Assembly (NCBI GenBank): GCA_021157525.1 | Contig: JAGGWK010000007.1 | Coordinates: forward strand, 1 to 63,493 | Source: Candidatus Cloacimonadota bacterium | GTDB lineage: Bacteria > Cloacimonadota > Cloacimonadia > Cloacimonadales > TCS61 | Direction: 5' to 3' | DNA length: 63,493 bases | Part shown: positions 28,347-36,584 of the stretch, piece by piece | Numbering within the stretch: the stretch's first letter is position 1 | Layout: every line of letters starts with the position of its first letter | Translations under genes and position numbers: made by a program | Notes under the pieces: generated by a model | Database searches by the model: none | What the model saw: the letters and a program-made list of their open reading frames with translations, nothing else | Told to the model about the DNA's origin: nothing

Positions 28347-29004
28347 AACTACCATCATCTGCTGTGTGCTATTGCTGACAGCAGTATCGGCCACGGCGCA
28401 GGAAATCCCGGTACGTTCGGCTATGCTTCGCTCGGTATTGGTTCCCGGACTGGGAGCTGTGCAGGGTGGGCATCAGTCGGGATACGCCTTTATGCTCTCG
28501 GAAGCTATCTTCTGGGGCGCATACCTTTATAACAACAACGAGGCAGACCTCAAAGAAACCGCATCCATCAATCAGGCGCTGCGCTATGCAGACATTGATG
28601 CAGATGGCTCCTATGACCACCAGTTTTACTACGATCTCGCCCGCTACATCAGCTCGGGATACGAACCGGGAGGTTACAACGCCATGGTGGTAGAAACCGC
28701 TACCGCCCGCTATCCCGATGATCCTGATGCGCGCCAGGCTTACATAGATGCAAACATCTATGACGAAGATCACTACTGGAGCTGGGAAAGCAAAGATGCC
28801 AAATACGATTACCGCATCCTTCGCAAACGCATCACCCAATATGACGACAAAGCAAAACTCTTCACCGGTGCCATCATTGCAAACCACATTATCAGCATGA
28901 TTCACACCGCTGTGGTAACCCGAAATGGCTCATCCCGACTAAGTATGGACGTCCAGTTTAATCGGGATATGCAGCCAATGCTGGCCTGCACCTATCGATT
29001 TTAG
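28330..29004 (+). CDS. Exported protein, tandem paralogue 3 (DUF5683-like)
   Basis: The 224-residue product starts at ATG 28330, inside the end of paralogue 2 (17-base overlap). It has a signal peptide (CCVLLLTAVSATAQ), the motif RSAMLRSVLVPGLGAVQGG, the shared aromatic block YWSWES, a YDYRILRKRI segment also seen in shorter form in paralogue 2 (KFRSMR), and the ending CTYRF. It is more divergent in the middle than the other two. Function unknown. Confidence 0.7.
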   Translation: MNTAFKTTIICCVLLLTAVSATAQEIPVRSAMLRSVLVPGLGAVQGGHQSGYAFMLSEAIFWGAYLYNNNEADLKETASINQALRYADIDADGSYDHQFYYDLARYISSGYEPGGYNAMVVETATARYPDDPDARQAYIDANIYDEDHYWSWESKDAKYDYRILRKRITQYDDKAKLFTGAIIANHIISMIHTAVVTRNGSSRLSMDVQFNRDMQPMLACTYRF

Positions 29005-29035
29005 TAAAAAAACAGAGATAAATTCAGGAGATTTA

Positions 29036-30559
29036 ATGACAGTTATTTTAACGGGACACACCCTCACTTTGGAGCAGCTCTACGAGGTTGCTGAAAACCA
29101 TGCAAAAGTGGCTCTGCACCCGGACTCGGTGAAAAACGTAGAGAAATGCCGCGCCTATGTAGAAAAGATAGTAGCTGAAAACCGCGTCGTTTATGGTCTT
29201 ACAACGGGCTTTGGCAAGTTTGCCACCATCCGCATACCCACGGAGCAGATTGAAGAGCTTCAAACCAATCTCATCATGAGCCACGCTACTGCTGTAGGGG
29301 CCTATCTCTCAGAAGCAGAAACCCGGGCAATCATGCTGTTACGTATCAATGTGCTGGCAAATGGCCACTCAGGCATTCGGCTACAAACCCTGCAAACCCT
29401 CATTGACATGCTCAATGCCGGCATCCATCCCTGCATCCCGGAAAAAGGATCGGTAGGTGCCAGCGGCGATTTGGCCCCCTTGTCTCACCTGGCACTGGTA
29501 CTGCTGGGCAAAGGCAGAGCCGTGTATAATGGCGAAGAGATGACGGGCGGCGAAGCTATGCAACTGGCCGGCCTTACCCCGGTTACCCTCAAGGCAAAAG
29601 AGGGGCTCGCTCTGAACAACGGCACCCAGGTAATGACTGGTATCACCGCCCTGGCACTGCTCAAAGCCGAGCACCTGTGCCGGGTGGCAGATGTATGCGC
29701 CGCCATGAGTATCGACGCACTTCTGGGCACAACAGACGCTTTTGATCCATTGATTCACAAACTACGTCCCTTCGGCGGCCAACAGGATTCTGCAAAAAAC
29801 ATCACAGCCCTCCTTGATGGCAGCGAACTGCGGGAATCTCACCGCAATTGCGGCAATGTACAGGATGCCTACAGCTTGCGCTGCACACCCCAGGTTCACG
29901 GCGCTGTGCGGGAAGCCTTGCGCTATGTTCGATCGGTATTGGACGTGGAGATAAATGCTACTACAGACAATCCGCTGATTTTCCCCGATGAAGACAGAGT
30001 GATTTCCGGCGGAAACTTTCATGGTGAGCCGGTTGCTTTTGCCGCTGATACGTTGGGCTTTACCATTGCCGAATTGGCAAATATCTCCGAACGCCGGATG
30101 GAACAGATGCTCAATCCCGCCCTCAATCGCGGGCTCAACGCCTTCCTGGCACCCCGTCCCGGCCTGGATTCCGGCTTCATGATCGCTCAGCTCACCGCTG
30201 CATCATTGATCTCGGAAAACAAAGTGATGGCACATCCCGCTTCGGTAGATTCCATCCCCACATCGGCCAATCAGGAAGACCATGTGAGCATGGGAACCAT
30301 TGGTGCAGTGAAGGCCCGCAACATGATAGACAACGTCTGCTTCGTGCTGGGCATCGAGCTTATGATAGCCACTCAAGCCATTGATGGCCGTAGCTACACC
30401 AGTTCGAAAGCGTTGGAATCTCTGCGTCATCAGGTACGTAAAAACGTTCCTTTCCTGGAAAAGGACCGCATCATCATGGGCGACATCAACAGTATGAAAG
30501 CCCTGATCGAAAGCGCTACCATCCCGCAGGTGATACAAGAATTCGTCACCTTGAGCTAA
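29036..30559 (+). CDS. hutH: Histidine ammonia-lyase
   Basis: The 507-residue enzyme converts L-histidine to urocanate and ammonia. The self-formed MIO cofactor triad Ala142-Ser143-Gly144 is in GSVGASGDLAPLSH, at exactly the usual position, and TTDNPLIF and NGTQVMTG are conserved. CAGGAGATTT precedes the ATG. The rest of the hut pathway (hutU, hutI, hutF/G) is not in the window. It is embedded in a run of surface-protein genes: 31 nt after paralogue 3 and overlapping the next gene by one base. Confidence 0.95.
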   Translation: MTVILTGHTLTLEQLYEVAENHAKVALHPDSVKNVEKCRAYVEKIVAENRVVYGLTTGFGKFATIRIPTEQIEELQTNLIMSHATAVGAYLSEAETRAIMLLRINVLANGHSGIRLQTLQTLIDMLNAGIHPCIPEKGSVGASGDLAPLSHLALVLLGKGRAVYNGEEMTGGEAMQLAGLTPVTLKAKEGLALNNGTQVMTGITALALLKAEHLCRVADVCAAMSIDALLGTTDAFDPLIHKLRPFGGQQDSAKNITALLDGSELRESHRNCGNVQDAYSLRCTPQVHGAVREALRYVRSVLDVEINATTDNPLIFPDEDRVISGGNFHGEPVAFAADTLGFTIAELANISERRMEQMLNPALNRGLNAFLAPRPGLDSGFMIAQLTAASLISENKVMAHPASVDSIPTSANQEDHVSMGTIGAVKARNMIDNVCFVLGIELMIATQAIDGRSYTSSKALESLRHQVRKNVPFLEKDRIIMGDINSMKALIESATIPQVIQEFVTLS

Positions 30560-32769
30560 TGAAACATTCATCACGCATCTTTGTGGTTATGGCCATTCTC
30601 CTCTTCGCAGGAGGATGTGCCTACTATAACACCTTTTTCAATGCTGAAAAATACTTTGCCAACGCCAATAAAATGCCTCTGCTGGACAATGGACGTCCCA
30701 ACCCAAATGCGGTTCGGGACTACAACAAAGCCATCAAGAAGTGCGGCATAATCCTCACGGAATACAAAGACACTAAATACGCCGATGATGCCCTGTTTCT
30801 TCTGGCAAAGTGCTTTTATTTCACCGGGACCAACTACACTCTGGCCATGGAAAAATTCGATGACCTGATCCGCTTCTATCCGGAAAGTGAATTTGTGCCC
30901 GAAGCAATGCTCTACAAAGCCCGGTGCAAACAGGGGTTTAACAAACATGAAGAAGCATACCGGATGTTGCGGGATTTCATCGCAGATGACACCTACAGCG
31001 ACTATCATCCTCAGGCTCTTAACCTGCTGGCTCACTATTACTTGGATGAAGAAAACTTTGTACAAGCTGCTTACTATTTCGATAAAATAATCAATGACTA
31101 TCCCGAATCTAAGGAATATGAAGATGCCTATTTTCTGCGGGGGAAAGCCCTGCATATTTATGGATTGTACAGGGATTCCAACGAGGTGTTTTTCCAGCTT
31201 CTTAATTCACGAATTTCAAAAAAGACCAAGTTGGATGCCCGATACTACATTGCCTACAACTACCTGGAGTTGGGCGAATATGCCAAAGCCGAGAAATATA
31301 TTCAACGCCTTTTGAAACAGGAATACCGTACTCATCTCTTCTCTAAAATCGAGTTGCTTCTGGCTCGCTCCTACAGAGGGATGGGAAAGATCACCGAGGC
31401 TGAAGAGCTTTTTGAAAGTGTGATAAACAATAATCGCCGCCGCCTTATCGCATCGGAAGCCGCCTTTTATCTTTCCGAAATGTACTTCGATGTGCATGAC
31501 TATAAGAAAGCTATAGAAAACTACAAACGGGTAAAACAGGAGAACAAAAAATCTCCCTTCATAGCCCGATCCCTTACCAAAAGTGCCGTCGCCAGCCAGA
31601 TTATCCAATACTACAATCCTGACAATACAATGGATGTCCAGGATCTCGTGCAGGAACAATTCAAGCTGGCCGAGTACTATATCGAAATCCTCGATACCCC
31701 GGATTCTGCTCTGGTGGTGTACCAAAAAATCTACACCCAGCGACAACAACTGGCATCCCGTATAGACAGCCTCTCTTCACGACTGGTACTGTTGCAGGAT
31801 AGTCTTGCCAGCATCACCCCGGCCGTCGATAGCTCCCGGACCGTCACTGTGGCGGATTCTACCGTTTCCAGCGTACCGGATTCCAGCACCATTGCCAAAG
31901 CAGTAACGGCGGACGATTCTATCATCGCCAGAGCAGACACTCTTGCTCTGGCGGACAGCACGCTGGCTGAAAACACCCCAGCCGCACCAGACAGCGCGGC
32001 AATCGCCATGCAAAATAAGCGGGAAGCCCTTGCATCCAACATAACGGAAACCACAGCCTCTCTCACCAAAGCACAGCAGGACATTACGCTGTTCGACGAG
32101 GAATTTATCCCCTTCAGCAAAATGGTGAAAGTGTGGCTCTATGCAAACGTGTACCGTGATTCTGCTAAGGCGGACTCTATCTATAGAGAAATGTACCGCA
32201 CCATGCCGGACAACAAACACACCTTTGCGGCGGAGCGTTATTTGGCAGGCAAGGAAGTGGAATTGATCACCCGACAAACCTATCTGCAACGGGAAGAATA
32301 CAAAGATGCGATCGGCATGCTGGACACATCGGTGGATTCCACCATCGCCCGACTGCAGAATATTGCTACAAAGCCGGACCATCACTATTATCCTCTGGCG
32401 ATGTACAGCCTCGGACATCTCTATTATTTCGATAAACAGGACAGTACCACAGCGCGACCTTACCTCGACGAGCTTCTGGCTATCCCTACACTGGATAGTC
32501 AGTTACGCAGTGCTGCAAGTGCCTTTTACACCGGTAAGCATTTTGTCCGGTATCAGCGCTTGCCCGCATTGATCACCCTGGAAGAACAGCAGCGTGCGGC
32601 AGAAGCAGAAACCGAGCGTTTACGCAAGGAAGCCGAAGAGGCTGCCGCGGCCGAAGCACAAAAACAAGATCAGACTTCTGACCTGCCGGATGACCAGCAA
32701 AAAACCGATGATTCCAGTTCCCAAGCACCAGCTCAAACCGATATTCTGGAATCTGTCTCTGATCAGTAA
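30559..32769 (+). CDS. TPR-repeat lipoprotein, SprE/PorW-like
   Basis: The 736-residue protein has a lipoprotein signal peptide with lipobox FAGGC (Cys20), followed by AYYNTFFNAEKYFANANK. Residues ~60-380 are a series of TPR-like helical repeats (for example YADDALFLLAKCFYFTGTNY and ARYYIAYNYLELGEYAKAEKY). A Ser/Thr/Asp/Ala-rich linker (~410-480), more TPR-like helices and an Ala/Glu/Gln-rich tail follow. The architecture (lipobox, a Y-N-x-x-F-N motif just after Cys, many TPRs) resembles SprE/PorW, T9SS outer-membrane-associated lipoproteins; that homology is inferred. It overlaps hutH and the following membrane-protein gene by one base each. Confidence 0.75.
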   Translation: MKHSSRIFVVMAILLFAGGCAYYNTFFNAEKYFANANKMPLLDNGRPNPNAVRDYNKAIKKCGIILTEYKDTKYADDALFLLAKCFYFTGTNYTLAMEKFDDLIRFYPESEFVPEAMLYKARCKQGFNKHEEAYRMLRDFIADDTYSDYHPQALNLLAHYYLDEENFVQAAYYFDKIINDYPESKEYEDAYFLRGKALHIYGLYRDSNEVFFQLLNSRISKKTKLDARYYIAYNYLELGEYAKAEKYIQRLLKQEYRTHLFSKIELLLARSYRGMGKITEAEELFESVINNNRRRLIASEAAFYLSEMYFDVHDYKKAIENYKRVKQENKKSPFIARSLTKSAVASQIIQYYNPDNTMDVQDLVQEQFKLAEYYIEILDTPDSALVVYQKIYTQRQQLASRIDSLSSRLVLLQDSLASITPAVDSSRTVTVADSTVSSVPDSSTIAKAVTADDSIIARADTLALADSTLAENTPAAPDSAAIAMQNKREALASNITETTASLTKAQQDITLFDEEFIPFSKMVKVWLYANVYRDSAKADSIYREMYRTMPDNKHTFAAERYLAGKEVELITRQTYLQREEYKDAIGMLDTSVDSTIARLQNIATKPDHHYYPLAMYSLGHLYYFDKQDSTTARPYLDELLAIPTLDSQLRSAASAFYTGKHFVRYQRLPALITLEEQQRAAEAETERLRKEAEEAAAAEAQKQDQTSDLPDDQQKTDDSSSQAPAQTDILESVSDQ

Positions 32770-33407
32770 TGTACGCTGACTTTACTTTTTTCAGCCGTCA
32801 ACATGTCGGATTAAAAGCCATATTCACCCTGTTGGCGATTTTCTTTTTCTCCGCCCTTCCGGTTTCTCAATCTCTGCTGTTCTGTGTATTTCTGGCCTTG
32901 TACTACAGTCTGGATGCACCTTTCTGGCGCATTTTTCCTCGGGTTCTACTGCGGCTGATTCCCTTTTTTATCTCGTATTTCCTCATGGGGATTCTCTTCT
33001 CCCTGGATTTTTATCAGCAGCTTCACACCGCCTTTCGCATCTGCGCCATCCTGTCACTTTCAGTGTATGCCATCGCTTCCACCCCACCTCAGCGTATTTT
33101 TCACGATGCCGGCCCACTGTTACGCTTCCCTCTTTTTCGGGATGCATGCATCTTTTTTGCGGCAACCGTCTCCTTTGTTCCGTTATTTCAGGATGCCTAC
33201 CGCTCCGTGCCGGCAGGTACTTCACTTCTGGCAAAATCCCTTCGGGCTGTGCAGCAGGTTTTTGAAACCCTGACCACTATAGAAAAAGAGGTTTATGGAC
33301 AACTGAATGTTCATCAAACTACGGATACCAGAGGGCTCATGCCCAACATGGCAATCGTCATCATGATCATTATTCAGACAGCACTGTATCTGATTTTGAG
33401 ATACTAA
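32769..33407 (+). CDS. Polytopic inner-membrane protein of unknown function (weakly EcfT-like)
   Basis: The 212-residue protein has about five to six hydrophobic segments: residues ~15-45 (two helices), ~58-75, ~88-102, ~130-145 and a C-terminal helix ~192-210. The segment FPLFRDACIFFAATVSFVPLFQDAYRS is loosely like the LRFxPLxxE region of EcfT/CbiQ transmembrane subunits, but the coupling Ala-Arg-Ala/Gly motifs are not evident. Its ATG overlaps the preceding stop by one base and its stop overlaps truA, so it belongs to the same transcript. Function not assigned. Confidence 0.6.
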   Translation: MYADFTFFSRQHVGLKAIFTLLAIFFFSALPVSQSLLFCVFLALYYSLDAPFWRIFPRVLLRLIPFFISYFLMGILFSLDFYQQLHTAFRICAILSLSVYAIASTPPQRIFHDAGPLLRFPLFRDACIFFAATVSFVPLFQDAYRSVPAGTSLLAKSLRAVQQVFETLTTIEKEVYGQLNVHQTTDTRGLMPNMAIVIMIIIQTALYLILRY

Positions 33408-34150
33408 TGCAGCGTTATCTTTTACACATCTCCTATGATGGTACCGATTTTTGTGGATGGCAGAGCCAATCGGATGGCCGCACTGTGCAACAAACCATCG
33501 AAAAGGCCCTCAGTATTCTGGCTAAACAACCCATCACCATTTTTGGCTCTGGCCGCACCGATGCCGGAGTACATGCCATTGATCAAACCGCACATGTGGA
33601 TTTTCCGATTCAGATGGAACCGCAGCAAATTATCCGGGGATTACGGTCACATCTTCCCATGGATGTGTGCGTGCATCATATCGAACCGGTTTCAGGGGAT
33701 TTTCACGCTCGCTACCAGGCGTTCCGCCGTACATACCGCTACCGACTCTGTCTCGAGAAAACACCCTTCAACAACCGTTTTTGCAGCTTTATGCCCCATC
33801 GGCGTATTTGCCCCGAAACCATTGCGGCGGTTCTTCCCTATTTTGAAGGAACCCATGATTTCACCTCTTTTTCCAAGTTTAATCCCAAAATTGCATCCAC
33901 CGTTTGTCAAATGTATCAATGCACAATGGAAAACCTGGATAACGAGCTGCAATTTACCGTATCGGCTAATCGCTTTCTGCATCATATGGTGCGAAGAATT
34001 GTTGGGACAGCGGTACTTATCGGGCATCATAAAGAATCACCAAAAATCATAGAAACGCTTTTTGAGCAAAAGGATCCTCGGAACAAGCTCATCGCAACGG
34101 CACCACCACAGGGATTATACCTGCTGAAAGTAGAATATCCCCAAAATTAA
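33407..34150 (+). CDS. truA: tRNA pseudouridine(38-40) synthase TruA
   Basis: The 247-residue enzyme makes pseudouridine at positions 38-40 of the tRNA anticodon arm. The catalytic Asp52 lies in SGRTDAGVHA, and GTDFCGWQ and the C-terminal FLHHMVRRIVG block are conserved. The start overlaps the upstream stop by one base (TAATG). It appears to be the last gene of the run starting at 22454. Confidence 0.95.
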   Translation: MQRYLLHISYDGTDFCGWQSQSDGRTVQQTIEKALSILAKQPITIFGSGRTDAGVHAIDQTAHVDFPIQMEPQQIIRGLRSHLPMDVCVHHIEPVSGDFHARYQAFRRTYRYRLCLEKTPFNNRFCSFMPHRRICPETIAAVLPYFEGTHDFTSFSKFNPKIASTVCQMYQCTMENLDNELQFTVSANRFLHHMVRRIVGTAVLIGHHKESPKIIETLFEQKDPRNKLIATAPPQGLYLLKVEYPQN

Positions 34151-34266
34151 CGTTACTGCTCTCAGCGTCGGATTTCCCATCCCGAAAAGTACACCTACTC
34201 ATCTGCAGCTACCTGCATCCGGGAATACCATACCCGCTATCGCTACATGCATCCCTGCGTAAAAGC

Positions 34267-34293
34267 AAAGGCACGAAACAAGTCCGCGCCTTT
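34267..34293 (+). terminator. Candidate terminator after truA
   Basis: AAAGGC-A-CG ... CG-C-GCCTTT forms an eight-pair stem with one internal mismatch and is followed by TTAG. It lies about 115 nt after truA. The 343-nt gene-free stretch 34151-34493 also carries two GGATGCA-type heptamers (around 34230 and 34245) and the 57-bp repeats; nothing else is recognisable there. Confidence 0.4.
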
Positions 34294-34321
34294 TAGTATC
34301 GTAAGAATGCAAGGTTACACT

Positions 34322-34505
34322 CTTATTTCATAAGAAAGAAAAAGTTGCCCCGACACATACGCATCGGGGCGAAATTCCCTTATTTCATAAGAAAGAAAAA
34401 GTTGCCCCGACACTCACGTATCGGGGCGAAATTCCCTTATTTCATAAGAAAGAAAAAGTTGCCCCGACACTCACGTATCGGGGCGAAATTCCCTTATTTC
34501 ATAAG
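34322..34505 (-). repeat. 57-bp tandem repeat (three units) of stop-codon and terminator hairpin
   Basis: Three nearly identical 57-bp units start at 34322, 34379 and 34436; a fourth partial copy at 34493 is the 3' end of the 686-residue protein gene itself. Read on the minus strand each unit is CTTATGAAATAAGGG, then a hairpin GCCCCGA-N10-TCGGGGC, then AACTTTTTCTTT. Each is therefore an intrinsic terminator preceded by a copy of the gene's last codons (Leu-Met-Lys-stop). The first segment itself is a dyad, CCTTAT-GAA-ATAAGG. The same unit occurs at 63055-63225. Confidence 0.92.
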
Positions 34506-36554
34506 GATCATTTTGCGAGCGCTCTCGAAGGTGCTGGATTTCATTTTGTAGAAATAAACACCACTGGAAACGCTGTTACCGCTGTTGTCATCGCCGTTCC
34601 AAACTACGTTATGAACGCCTTCTGTTTGTGTTTCATTAACCAGAGTCTTCACGAGCTGACCTTTAGTATTGTACACTTGCAGAACAACGGGTTGAGCCTG
34701 TTGCAGTTCATAGCTGATATTTGTAGTAGGATTGAAGGGGTTAGGATAGTTCTGATTGAGGCTTGCAGTAACAGGAGCTACCGGGTTGCCAGGTACGTCA
34801 TCGAAAGGACCGAAGTCGATATCGATAGAAGCGTACATCAGAGTACCACCGTTGGTTTCGCCGAAACCTTGAATAGAAGAGCCGAAGCTGTTGTCATCAA
34901 GGAAGAACAGTTGCACTTTACCGTGTTGCTCACCTAAGTCTTCGATAGTCTCACTGGGATATACATATTCAGGAATCATCCCAGCTAATTCAGGAGTGTC
35001 GATGGAGTTCAGAAGAGCAACTTCTGACCATGTAATGCCGTTGTCACCGGAAACTGCGATTGCAATTTCAGGAACTTCAGCGTAGTCTGCCCAGTTAGGA
35101 TCGCCGGCTTGAGCAAGCTTGTTTTTTAAACCATCTTGCCACATGGCTACGAGCCAGCCGTTTTCTTCGTTTTTAGCGATTCTGAATCCATTTTCATGGA
35201 AAGCAGTGTCGTTATCGTGGAAGTAGATTGGCCAACCCATGTGTATAATCACGTTACCTTCGTCGTCATATTCATCTACAGCACCGTCAGCGTTAAGATC
35301 CCAAGGGATCATAGGTTCGCCATCAGCTGGGAAATCACCGGCAATGTCAAGGTCAACAAAGGTGAATTCGTGGGTTGTGAGGTCAAATTTGTAAGCTTTG
35401 GGGAAGATGTAGTAGGGATAGTAGGAGCCATCTTCGTTATTTACCTGCAGGCCCATAGTACCAATCTGATAGGTAGCACCATCAACCATGGTTGTGTTCA
35501 TGTGGTGAGCATGGATGGGTGCAAAGAAGAGCGTTTCGCCAGCAGCCAAATCAAATACGTAGGAGCCATCAAGGTTTTGAGGATTGGGTACAACGTTGTT
35601 TGAAAGTGGATCTGTATGATAGAAATCCCATGCGCCTTCACCATAGTTGGTGTTAACAAAAGCGATCAGGCGATCGTTGGTATCATAGCCCATGAAGCAG
35701 AGAGTACCGTCTGTTTCGGATACAGCCAGCGAAAGGCTGGGACGGATCCATTCGGGGATACTCTGATTCCAGTTGTTCAGTTCTTCGATCTGGTTATAAG
35801 ACCAGGAAAGTTCGGACTGAGCAGCCAGATCATTTTCATCAAAATCGGCATAGGCAATCATAACGTTTTCACTAGGATTGCCTTCTGGACCATGGCCTAC
35901 TGAGTTGTTGGCATACACATACACACGACGTTTCCCAGCAACTGGAGAAGCACCGATGAATGTGTAAGGCCAGATGAATTCGTCATCAGCGAAAGTAGAA
36001 GGAACAGATTCGTTGATGATTTCGAAAGGAGTTTTCCAGAGTCCGGGTCCACCCATCAGATGATAGAGGTCGTAGGTAAATACGTCTTCCAGATCCGGAG
36101 TGCTTGTATCCACGTTTGCATGCCATGCAACCATGGGGTCTGCACTTACGGGATCGATGTCAATTCCGAGGTAACCTTCATGGATGTCTTCGTTACCGAT
36201 AGTAGATGTGTTAACCACTGTGCCTTCGCTATTTACATAGGAGTAAAAAGCGCGACGGGTTCCACCGGCAACTTCACGTGAGTGAAATGCGATGTAAACA
36301 CCGCCGGCAGAAGCTGGTTGAACACGGATTGGGAAGCCATTGTAGCTTCCTGGTTGATAATCATAGTAGGTTGTCGTAAGAGATGTTGGCTCTGTGATGA
36401 AGCTATACTCAGGAACTAAACGAGTACCTTCACGCACGATTCCGGTAGCGTTGGCATAACGAGCTTCTCCCCGTTTTGTCGGCCGCATAACGTCACTGGC
36501 AAAAGCACTTACAATGAGCATTGTAAGAACTAATACAACTAATGTTTTCTTCAT
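34494..36554 (-). CDS. Secreted surface protein with T9SS-type C-terminal domain
   Basis: The 686-residue protein has a signal peptide (LVVLVLTMLIVSAFAS) and a long beta-rich body without a firm family match. Segments such as AVSGDNGITWSEVALL resemble BNR/sialidase-type beta-propeller repeats. The C-terminus is a FlgD-like sorting domain: NQNYPNPFNPTTNISYEL, then SVSSGVYFYKMKSS and the ending MILMK. GGGGAGGTATT precedes the ATG. It is the last gene of the TonB-receptor run, 30 nt after the PorV-like gene. Its 3' end carries the 57-bp triple terminator. Confidence 0.8.
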   Translation of the reverse strand: MKKTLVVLVLTMLIVSAFASDVMRPTKRGEARYANATGIVREGTRLVPEYSFITEPTSLTTTYYDYQPGSYNGFPIRVQPASAGGVYIAFHSREVAGGTRRAFYSYVNSEGTVVNTSTIGNEDIHEGYLGIDIDPVSADPMVAWHANVDTSTPDLEDVFTYDLYHLMGGPGLWKTPFEIINESVPSTFADDEFIWPYTFIGASPVAGKRRVYVYANNSVGHGPEGNPSENVMIAYADFDENDLAAQSELSWSYNQIEELNNWNQSIPEWIRPSLSLAVSETDGTLCFMGYDTNDRLIAFVNTNYGEGAWDFYHTDPLSNNVVPNPQNLDGSYVFDLAAGETLFFAPIHAHHMNTTMVDGATYQIGTMGLQVNNEDGSYYPYYIFPKAYKFDLTTHEFTFVDLDIAGDFPADGEPMIPWDLNADGAVDEYDDEGNVIIHMGWPIYFHDNDTAFHENGFRIAKNEENGWLVAMWQDGLKNKLAQAGDPNWADYAEVPEIAIAVSGDNGITWSEVALLNSIDTPELAGMIPEYVYPSETIEDLGEQHGKVQLFFLDDNSFGSSIQGFGETNGGTLMYASIDIDFGPFDDVPGNPVAPVTASLNQNYPNPFNPTTNISYELQQAQPVVLQVYNTKGQLVKTLVNETQTEGVHNVVWNGDDNSGNSVSSGVYFYKMKSSTFESARKMILMK

Positions 36555-36584
36555 AATACCTCCCCTTTTTTTGGTACTTTATTT

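Noticed and set aside
34322-34505. CRISPR array
   Set aside because: The direct repeats have no variable spacers; whole 57-bp units are identical apart from a few bases, and no cas genes are present.
34345-34551. ORF of repeated 19-residue units (LPRHSRIGAKFPYFIRKKK) on the plus strand
   Set aside because: It is the antisense reading of the 57-bp terminator repeat; 57 is a multiple of three so the frame stays open. No ribosome site or function is indicated.
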